64,000 nt of DNA, from positions 2,390,501 through 2,454,500 of the forward strand of contig NW_027043820.1 of assembly GCF_037102585.1 (NCBI RefSeq), read 5' to 3'. Source of the DNA: Saccharomycopsis crataegensis (taxonomy: Eukaryota; Ascomycota; Saccharomycetes; Ascoideales; Saccharomycopsidaceae). Made by a program: the position numbers and the translations under genes. The notes below the pieces were generated by a model. The model searched no databases and was not told the DNA's origin. It saw only the letters and a list, made by a program, of their open reading frames with translations. Each line of letters starts with the position of its first letter. Position 1 is the first letter of the stretch. Of this stretch, positions 40,017 to 47,525 are shown piece by piece.

Positions 40017-41618
40017 ATGAGCCAGGAGACTAGTGTTAGCGGTGGCAACAAGCGTACAATTGGCGAAGTGGATAGTGTGCTGGAATCGGAGGTTGTTGCT
40101 AAAAGCTCAAGATTGGAGAATGGAGAGTCCCAAGAAGTTGTTGCTGCTGATAAAAAAGACCAACAAAACGTACTGAAATCAGAAGAAGAAAATAATGAAG
40201 AATCAGTTAGTGGAAGGAAGCTGGGGGACGAAAAAGATGTAGAGGTTGATAAAAATAAACAAACACAGAATGTTACAGAAAGAGCAGAGAATTTGCCTAA
40301 AGATGAATTAAACGAAGAACAGGATAAACAGGAAAGTGAACTAGCACATAAAGAAGGTGGTGACGATGATGGTGATGATGATGATGATGATGATAATAAT
40401 AATAAAGCAGATGACTCGCTAGATATCAAGAAAGAAGACAAACTGATGCTAGATGAGGAATTTGTACCGGATCCATTAGATGAAAGGAATGAATCCGAAA
40501 AAAACGAAGAATTGGATAATGAACCATTAGAGGATGATTTGGATCTTGATGTTGACTCTTCCAAGGCTACCAGCACTGAGCCACCGGTGGCCAGCGTCAC
40601 ATCGAATTCAAAGTCAAAAGTACAGTTGAAGGAAAGCGAGACTGGTGATGAGTATGATCTTGAGATTGATGAGAAAGGGGAAGCGAAGATTGACCACGAG
40701 GGCAATTTACTTGACGGTAGAACATTTCGGATTCCAACATTCATGATCTCTCACAAAGGTACCAGGAAGTTTATGTTGGCTACCAAAGTGGCTAGAACTT
40801 TAAATCTTAGAGACTCTCATAATTTATTCACCAAGTACCCCCAACTTTATAAGATTCCTTTAAACATCAAAGAAAAATTTGAATTAATTGACAGGAAGAT
40901 GTTGCCAGTGAGTTACAAAAGTCGAGCAGTGAATCTCATTTTCACCAGATCGGTATTCAAAGTATTCGGGTCAAGAGTTATTCTAAATGGGAAAAAAGTC
41001 GACGATGATTATTATGAACAAAAGGCTATTGATAGAGGAGAAACTCGCGGGGAACCAGCGTACATAGATTATACTCATTTAGCACAATATCAAGATGTTG
41101 GAGGACCAAATATCAATACCATCAATAATGCTCAGCAGCCACTTTCGCAGACCGTTGATATGGCAAGCAAATTCCAAATCAAATCTAACCTTACTAAGAC
41201 ATTAATTACGGAAGAAAATTGGATGTTGAACCATTGTCTTGCCTCGAAGCAATTGGATTATGATTGCAGTTATGATCGGTTCAAACTTTGGAATTTGAAA
41301 ATGATTGAACGAGATCCTTACACGGGGGTGAAATTTTTTCCAGGAAGAACCCAACCTTCTGTTGCCAATTGGCAAAAGATTAAACTTATTGACGAAGAAC
41401 AGCGAGAGGTCAAGCCGAATTATATTAAGGATGACCCATCTAGTGGGAAACTAACCTATCGTGCGGTTCTTGACTGTCCTAATATTTTGAAAAGTACGGG
41501 CTTACTTAATGTTGATGAAGGAATTTTTGGTGATGTTGTGACGCCAGAGGTAAAAGAAGCCATACTAAGACAAAAAAGGGTTGAGAAAGAGGTTTTGGAG
41601 AATAATTATATGGTATGA
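40017..41618 (+). CDS. Rsc7/Swp82-family chromatin-remodelling subunit
   Basis: A 533-aa subunit of RSC (Npl6/Rsc7) or SWI/SNF (Swp82). The first 210 residues are acidic and disordered (runs of Asp near 115-125). The conserved domain starts near 220: GEAKIDHEGNLLDGRTFRIP, then HKGTRKFMLATKVARTLNLRDS, LFTKYPQLYKIPL and YKSRAVNLIFTRSVFKVFGSRVI. These match Npl6 blocks (GETKVDANGNLLGGREYRV, YKGRAIGVVTARSVFREFGARII). The C-terminal half has GGPNINTINN and RDPYTGVKFFPGRTQPS, with an NCLASKQLDYDCSYDRF-like block between. Length lies between Npl6 (435) and Swp82 (about 620), so I do not choose one. Confidence 0.87.
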   Translation: MSQETSVSGGNKRTIGEVDSVLESEVVAKSSRLENGESQEVVAADKKDQQNVLKSEEENNEESVSGRKLGDEKDVEVDKNKQTQNVTERAENLPKDELNEEQDKQESELAHKEGGDDDGDDDDDDDNNNKADDSLDIKKEDKLMLDEEFVPDPLDERNESEKNEELDNEPLEDDLDLDVDSSKATSTEPPVASVTSNSKSKVQLKESETGDEYDLEIDEKGEAKIDHEGNLLDGRTFRIPTFMISHKGTRKFMLATKVARTLNLRDSHNLFTKYPQLYKIPLNIKEKFELIDRKMLPVSYKSRAVNLIFTRSVFKVFGSRVILNGKKVDDDYYEQKAIDRGETRGEPAYIDYTHLAQYQDVGGPNINTINNAQQPLSQTVDMASKFQIKSNLTKTLITEENWMLNHCLASKQLDYDCSYDRFKLWNLKMIERDPYTGVKFFPGRTQPSVANWQKIKLIDEEQREVKPNYIKDDPSSGKLTYRAVLDCPNILKSTGLLNVDEGIFGDVVTPEVKEAILRQKRVEKEVLENNYMV

Positions 41619-41963
41619 TGTGATGTACTGTGTACTGTGTACTGTGTTATTTGTACTATAGCTTTTTTTTTTTTTAATTTTTTTTTCTATTATCATGTAC
41701 ATTTCCGGTGATTAGTTAAAAACCCATTTATTAATAGATAATAATGATAATTAAGGCAGTGTAATAATAAAGGCAATATAATCATGTGGAGAAGAATTTA
41801 ATATATAAGGGTATATCATATTGATATGTATTAAAAGAGAAAAAAGAACTGAACTTGAACCAATTTTATGGAATTACTTGAAGCAATTCTTGCCTGAAGA
41901 GTTGAATAAATAATGAAATAAGAAAGGAAATAATGGGTTGGCGAGTAAATTATTCTTTTAACA
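41619..41963. other. Convergent 3' spacer
   Basis: 345 bp, AT-rich, between the Rsc7-like gene and small secreted protein A. A short TGTACTGTG repeat occurs at about 41622-41647. Confidence 0.45.
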
Positions 41964-42287
41964 TTAGATGAAGACCTTAAGGATGCTTGCTCCTGTGGTC
42001 AAGATTGGGGTAACGATGTCATTCATCACAGAGGCAAATGATTTATCTTGGATACCTTCAATAGAGGTAGTATTAAGAGAAGGAGAGTAGACGGTTTCAA
42101 TTTTCAAACCTTGGGAGCGTAAATAAGTGAGCACTGATTGGATTTTATCATTTGGGATAGAGATAATTGTTGAGTTGGATGAGAAATTTGAAGTGGATTG
42201 GCTAATTTCTTGATCTGCATACCCTAAAGGCATGGCGTTGGAAGAGGCAAGAAGTACCGCGGTGACGGCAACGATAGCGAGTCTCAT
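41964..42287 (-). CDS. Small secreted protein A, unknown function
   Basis: A 107-aa protein I do not recognise. The first 18-19 residues (MRLAIVAVTAVLLASSNAM) form a clear signal peptide. The mature part has Asn-x-Ser/Thr sites (NFSSNSTI and LNTTS) and no cysteine. A region of alternating helix-like (KIQSVLTYLRSQGLK) and Ser/Thr-rich character follows, with a hydrophobic C-terminus (VTPILTTGASILKVFI) that could be a GPI-like or peripheral membrane tail. The longer open frame adds 17 hydrophilic residues before this signal, so the ATG at 42287 is chosen. It lies next to another small secreted protein on the same strand (42729-43067). Function unknown. Confidence 0.6.
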   Translation of the reverse strand: MRLAIVAVTAVLLASSNAMPLGYADQEISQSTSNFSSNSTIISIPNDKIQSVLTYLRSQGLKIETVYSPSLNTTSIEGIQDKSFASVMNDIVTPILTTGASILKVFI

Positions 42288-42728
42288 TCTTGTGGTTATT
42301 TTGTCGTTTTCGTTTCGATGTGCTGGAAGAAATATCAATGAAATGATGGCAAAAACTTATCGAGGGAGGGATCAGTAATAATTTCAAGGGATATTCGGGA
42401 CTTTTATATCTGTCAGCTTGGTGCTAATGCATTCCACTAATTGAGATGTAGCCGCACATTCATTCTCCTTGGATGATAATAAAATACGAGTGAGCCAGAA
42501 GTATCCCAATTCCTTAAAAATTCCTTACAAATTGAAATACAATGTTCCCTTATTATTAAATGAATCTAAAAATACGCGAATTATAAATGTATATATTAAT
42601 AATACAATGAAATTATACTGAAGTGAAGAGGAAAAAAAAATATATATAAAGTAAAGTCTAATCGTAACAATAGTGAAATTAAGAGGTAATTCGGATTTGA
42701 AAGAATTTCATAAAGAGCCAAAAGTGAG
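42288..42728. other. Spacer between secreted proteins A and B
   Basis: 441 bp, AT-rich, holding the promoter of A and the 3' end of B. No gene seen. Confidence 0.45.
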
Positions 42729-43067
42729 CTAACGAAGCTCACTCACAGCTGAAAGAATTCCCAGCCAGTGATTTTTGAAAAAACTCTCGACCGAAGATTC
42801 TATTTTACTAAAAGTTCCCTCGGAAGTTGCAGAGGAAGTGGATGAAGTCGATGATACAGTTGGAGAGGCTGATGGGATTTCCATGGTGGCTGGAACGCTC
42901 CTTGTGGCAGTAGGGGTGCTGTAAGTAGAGGTTGAGGAAGTCTCGTCAGCCTTAAGGATAGCAGAAGAAGCATTGGCTGCCAATTCTTCAGCAGTTATGG
43001 GTTGAGGAACGGGAATGGCAATGACACAGGTGATCACTGTCAGCAATATGAGAGTGGTTATCTTCAT
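42729..43067 (-). CDS. Small secreted Ser/Thr-rich protein B, unknown function
   Basis: A 112-aa protein I do not recognise. MKITTLILLTVITCVIAIPV is a strong signal peptide. The mature part begins with a short acidic/Ala block (ITAEELAANASSAILKADE). It then has a Ser/Thr-rich stretch (about 48-88) fit for O-mannosylation, and ends with an amphipathic helix-like C-terminus (FSKIESSVESFFKNHWLGIL). No GPI signal or mature cysteine is visible. The ATG at 43067 is the first real ATG; the longer frame begins at TTG. It resembles protein A in size and signal but not in sequence. Confidence 0.55.
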   Translation of the reverse strand: MKITTLILLTVITCVIAIPVPQPITAEELAANASSAILKADETSSTSTYSTPTATRSVPATMEIPSASPTVSSTSSTSSATSEGTFSKIESSVESFFKNHWLGILSAVSELR

Positions 43068-43720
43068 TTCATGAATTTCCAAGATTCTGGCTACACTGGT
43101 TGACTTTTTAATTGTGAATGCGATTCATTACATCTAATTGATCGAGGTCAGGGAAGGATGTCAATACTTATATGGCATTATGGTCGGGAGCTACCATGTT
43201 TTAATTGAATGTTTTATGGGTGCCAATGTTACAGCCTGCTAGTGCAAGAGAGCTACCGTATTGCTCCCTGAAATCACACAATGGATATAATAGGCTGCCT
43301 GCACAACAGTCAGTTAGCTCCGTCTTGCTGGGCGCGCCCATGAAATACCTGGTTGAACGCCCCCTGCACTCTCTCATTCTATGGTAATCCCCCAGTACCA
43401 TCATTTGCACACGGCTGGTCAAAATGGGAGACCCTTAAACGTCAATCGCCAATATCCCAATCTAGATTTCCAACTAACACATCTATCTCACGGGCTTTCT
43501 GCCCTGTTGGAAGCATCCTTTGGATGATAATATATCCCACGCCCTCTGACTCTTCGGGATTACGTGCACGTGATGTTATCGAGGCCTGACTCATATTCAA
43601 TCAACAAAGCTCTGATCATACATAAGAAGGGTGAAAAATATTTTTTTTTTTTTCTTCTCTTTTCTTATTGCTGGACTTTTGCCCTAACTCATCAAGTAAA
43701 CAAGGCACTCTGACTTTTCA
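43068..43720. promoter_or_regulatory. CPA2 promoter region with Gcn4 sites; GC-richer block
   Basis: 653-bp divergent region. The block 43200-43500 is richer in G+C than the surroundings and includes GGGCGCGCCC (43330-43339), with no gene recognised. Nearer CPA2 lie a second TGACTC-like site (43547-43553), overlapping ACGTGCACGTGA (43562-43573), and an exact TGACTCA (43587-43593). Confidence 0.6.
43587..43593 (+). promoter_or_regulatory. Gcn4 binding site TGACTCA
   Basis: Exact Gcn4/AP-1 consensus 128 bp before the CPA2 start. Arginine-biosynthesis genes, including CPA2, are under general amino-acid control by Gcn4 in yeasts, so the site fits the gene. Confidence 0.7.
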
Positions 43721-46700
43721 ATGATCTTGAAAGCTCCGCTTCTTGCTTCTCGCACATGGGGCTCCAAAAGCTTGCTCAAGTCTAGCATTAAGTCCTCTTA
43801 TCAGCAGTTGATAAGAACCCTTGCAACCCCAGCTTACAAGGGCTCGTCAATTCTTTCTGGGTTCAGCGATGAAAATGCTCACAAATTAGTTGATGTCTCT
43901 AAGGTCCTTGTCATTGGATCTGGTGGGTTAAGCATTGGCCAGGCCGGTGAATTTGACTACTCTGGTTCCCAAGCTATCAAAGCCCTTAAGGAAGCCAACA
44001 AGCAATCGATTTTGATCAACCCAAATATTGCCACTAATCAAACCTCTCATGCTTTGGCTGACGAGGTGTACTACTTACCGGTCACTCCAGAATATATCAC
44101 CTACATCATTGAAAGAGAAAATCCAGATGGTATTTTACTCACATTTGGTGGTCAAACTGGTCTTAACGTTGGTGTTCAGCTTGATAAAATGGGTGTTTTT
44201 GAAAGATATGGTATTAAGGTTCTCGGTACTCCAATCAAGACCCTTGAAACTTCTGAAGATAGAGAATTGTTTGCCAAGGCTCTTAAAGAAATTAATATTC
44301 CAATTGCCGAATCTATTGCTGTTGAAACCGTTGATGATGCTCTCAAGGCTGCCGAAGAAGTTGGTTACCCAATCATTGTTCGTTCAGCCTATGCGCTCGG
44401 TGGTTTAGGTTCTGGTTTTGCTAATAACGCTGAAGAATTGAAAAACTTGGCTTCTCAGTCACTTTCCCTTGCCCCACAAATTTTGGTTGAAAAATCCCTA
44501 AAGGGTTGGAAAGAAGTTGAATATGAAGTTGTTAGAGACAGAGTTGGCAATTGTATTACCGTTTGTAACATGGAAAATTTCGATCCTTTGGGTATTCATA
44601 CTGGTGATTCCATTGTTGTGGCCCCATCTCAAACTTTGAGTGATGAAGAATATCATATGTTGCGTAGTGCCGCTATCAAGATTATTCGTCATTTGGGTGT
44701 TGTTGGGGAATGTAACGTTCAATACGCTTTACAAGCTGACGGTTTGGATTACAGAGTTATCGAAGTCAACGCTAGATTGTCTAGATCTTCTGCTTTGGCT
44801 TCCAAGGCTACTGGTTATCCATTGGCTTACACTGCTGCAAAGATTGGTCTTGGTTACACCTTGCCTGAATTATCTAACCCTGTCACTAAGACTACCACCG
44901 CTAATTTCGAACCATCCTTGGATTACATTGTCACAAAGATTCCAAGATGGGATTTATCTAAATTCCAACATGTCAAGAGAGACATTGGTTCTGCAATGAA
45001 ATCAGTTGGTGAAGTTATGGCTATCGGTAGAACTTTTGAAGAAAGTTTTCAAAAGGCCATTAGACAAGTTGATCCATCATTTGTTGGCTTCCAAGGTGAT
45101 TTATTTGAAAATCTCGATGATACATTGGCTAATCCAACTGATAGAAGATGGTTGGCTGTCGGTCAAGCATTGTTGCATGAAAATTACTCTGTTGAAAAAG
45201 TTCATGAATTGAGTAAGATTGACAAATGGTTCCTTTACAAATTGATGAATATTGTTAACATGCAAAGAGAATTAGAAGGTGTTGGCTCTATTAAAAAATT
45301 GAACAGAGATATCATTACTAGATCAAAGCAATTGGGCTTCAGTGATAAACAAATTGCCCATGCCGTCAACTCTACTGAACTCGAAGTTAGAGCAAAGAGA
45401 AAATCATTTGGGATTGTTCCATTTGTCAAGAAGATTGACACTTTGGCAGCTGAATTTCCAGCAGACACTAACTATCTTTACACCACTTATAATGCTTCTA
45501 CCAACGATGTTACCTTCGATGAACATGGAACTATTGTTTTAGGTTCTGGTGTTTATCGTATCGGTTCTTCTGTTGAATTCGATTGGTGTGCTGTTTCTAC
45601 CGCTAGAGCTCTTAGAGAAAGTGGTGAGAGAACTATCATGATTAACTATAACCCAGAAACTGTCTCCACTGATTTCGACGAAGTCGACAGATTGTACTTT
45701 GAAGAATTGTCGTTTGAAAGAGTTATGGATATTTACGAACTTGAACAAGCCCAAGGTGTTGTTGTGAGTGTTGGTGGTCAATTACCACAGAACATTGCCT
45801 TGCCTTTGCAAAACAATGGTGCTAAGGTTTTGGGTACCAATCCAGAAGATATTGACAAGGCTGAAGACCGTCACAAATTCTCTTCCATTTTGGACTCTAT
45901 CGGAGTTGACCAGCCAGCTTGGAAAGAGTTGAGTTCTTATGACGATGCCAAATCTTTTGCCAATAAAGTTGGTTTCCCAGTCCTTGTTCGTCCATCTTAT
46001 GTGTTATCTGGTGCTGCAATGTCTGTGATTAGAAATGAAGGTGAACTTGAAGCTAAACTTTTGAATGCTGCTAAGGTTTCTCCAGACCACCCGGTTGTTA
46101 TTTCTAAGTTTATTCAAGGTGCTCAAGAAATTGATATTGATGCCGTTGCTTACCAAGGTAAGGTTCTTGTCCATGCTGTTTCTGAACATGTGGAAAACGC
46201 TGGTATTCACTCTGGTGATGCCACTTTGGTTTTGCCACCACAAGGTTTGTCTCCAGTTATCATGGGTAGATTGAAGGATATTGCTGATAAGGTTGCTGCT
46301 GCTTGGAAGATCACTGGTCCATTCAACATGCAAATCATCAAGAATGATGTCAGTGACAATGATGTGGAAACTGAATTGAAGGTTATCGAATGTAACATTA
46401 GAGCTTCTAGATCGTTCCCATTTGTCTCTAAAGTCCTTGGTGTTAACTTCATTGATGTTGCCAGTAAGGCTTTGCTTGGCACCAACGTTCCAGAACCTGT
46501 TGACTTAATGCAAAAACAATACAACTATGTTGCTACCAAGGTTCCACAATTCTCTTTCACTAGATTGGCTGGTGCTGACCCATTTTTGGGGGTTGAAATG
46601 TCTTCTACTGGTGAAATTGCCTCTTTTGGTAAGGACAAACAAGAAGCCTACTGGACTGCTATGCAAGCTACTATGAACTTCCACTTGCCAATGCCAGGTT

Positions 46701-47155
46701 CTGGTATCTTGTTTGGTGGTGACTTGACCAATGAAAATCTCGGTAAAGTTGCTGCTAACATTAGCGAATTGGGTTACAAATTCTACACCGCTTCCCAACC
46801 AGTTGCTGATTACTTGAAGAAGTATGTCCATGCCGATGAACTGATTCAAGTCATTGAATTCCCTAAGACAGACAAACGTGCCCTTCGTGAAATTTTCCAA
46901 AAATTCGAAATTAAATGTGTTTTCAACTTGGCAGCTGCCAGAGCCGAATCTTTGTTGGATGAAGACTACGTTATGAGACGTAATGCCATTGATTTTGCTA
47001 TCCCTCTTTTTAATGAACCACAAACTTCCTTATTGTTTAGTGAAGCTTTGAACAACCGTATTGGAGAAAAGGTTGCTGCCCAAAAGGGTGGTAAAGTGGT
47101 TATCCCATCCGAAGTCAAGAGATGGAGTGAATTCATTGGTGGAAAGCCGGTGTGA
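43721..47155 (+). CDS. CPA2: Arginine-specific carbamoyl-phosphate synthase, large subunit
   Basis: A 1144-aa synthetase chain. With the small glutaminase subunit it makes carbamoyl phosphate from bicarbonate, glutamine-derived ammonia and two ATP for arginine synthesis. It aligns along its length with S. cerevisiae Cpa2 (1118 aa): VLVIGSGGLSIGQAGEFDYS, NPNIATNQTSHALADE, AYALGGLGSGFANNA and EVEYEVVRDRVGNCITVCNM in the first ATP-grasp half. The second half has GSGVYRIGSSVEFDWC, RPSYVLSGAAMSVI and IECNIRASRSFPFVSKVLGV. The C-terminus is the regulatory MGS-like domain. The first 35 residues (MILKAPLLASRTWGSKSLLK, then SSIKSSYQQLIRTLATP) look like a mitochondrial import signal, absent from S. cerevisiae Cpa2, which is cytosolic. 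Strong codon bias suggests high expression. Confidence 0.98.
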   Translation: MILKAPLLASRTWGSKSLLKSSIKSSYQQLIRTLATPAYKGSSILSGFSDENAHKLVDVSKVLVIGSGGLSIGQAGEFDYSGSQAIKALKEANKQSILINPNIATNQTSHALADEVYYLPVTPEYITYIIERENPDGILLTFGGQTGLNVGVQLDKMGVFERYGIKVLGTPIKTLETSEDRELFAKALKEINIPIAESIAVETVDDALKAAEEVGYPIIVRSAYALGGLGSGFANNAEELKNLASQSLSLAPQILVEKSLKGWKEVEYEVVRDRVGNCITVCNMENFDPLGIHTGDSIVVAPSQTLSDEEYHMLRSAAIKIIRHLGVVGECNVQYALQADGLDYRVIEVNARLSRSSALASKATGYPLAYTAAKIGLGYTLPELSNPVTKTTTANFEPSLDYIVTKIPRWDLSKFQHVKRDIGSAMKSVGEVMAIGRTFEESFQKAIRQVDPSFVGFQGDLFENLDDTLANPTDRRWLAVGQALLHENYSVEKVHELSKIDKWFLYKLMNIVNMQRELEGVGSIKKLNRDIITRSKQLGFSDKQIAHAVNSTELEVRAKRKSFGIVPFVKKIDTLAAEFPADTNYLYTTYNASTNDVTFDEHGTIVLGSGVYRIGSSVEFDWCAVSTARALRESGERTIMINYNPETVSTDFDEVDRLYFEELSFERVMDIYELEQAQGVVVSVGGQLPQNIALPLQNNGAKVLGTNPEDIDKAEDRHKFSSILDSIGVDQPAWKELSSYDDAKSFANKVGFPVLVRPSYVLSGAAMSVIRNEGELEAKLLNAAKVSPDHPVVISKFIQGAQEIDIDAVAYQGKVLVHAVSEHVENAGIHSGDATLVLPPQGLSPVIMGRLKDIADKVAAAWKITGPFNMQIIKNDVSDNDVETELKVIECNIRASRSFPFVSKVLGVNFIDVASKALLGTNVPEPVDLMQKQYNYVATKVPQFSFTRLAGADPFLGVEMSSTGEIASFGKDKQEAYWTAMQATMNFHLPMPGSGILFGGDLTNENLGKVAANISELGYKFYTASQPVADYLKKYVHADELIQVIEFPKTDKRALREIFQKFEIKCVFNLAAARAESLLDEDYVMRRNAIDFAIPLFNEPQTSLLFSEALNNRIGEKVAAQKGGKVVIPSEVKRWSEFIGGKPV

Positions 47156-47525
47156 TTAATAACATGGTTTGACAAAAAAAAAAAAAGGGAAGGGGGTGAA
47201 GCCAAAGTTTAGGGAACCATTGCTAATGAATATTTTGTTTAATTTCTGTCTTCATAATTTATTTTAGACCCACAGTAACGATTAGTAGTAGTATTTTGTA
47301 CACAGGTGCATTTATTACATTATATATTATTATTTTTTCACAGTTTCGATCTTTATTTCTCTTTTGTAATAGAAAATATTATTTATACAAGCGTACGGCG
47401 ATTAAATATTCATAGTATACTAATTTTTGGTGTAGTGAACTAACCAATTTTCTTGAGATCAGAAGGGAATCTATGTAAAAAAAAAAAAATGTATAATATA
47501 GGTAGGCTGGCAGTTTGATAAATCA
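47156..47525. other. Convergent 3' spacer CPA2/HRD3
   Basis: 370 bp, AT-rich with A tracts (47174-47186 and 47478-47489). No gene seen. Confidence 0.5.

Noticed and set aside
42729-43067. Calling small secreted protein B a killer toxin or pheromone precursor
   Set aside because: No mature cysteines, no Kex2-type KR sites and no peptide repeats are visible, so neither label is supported.
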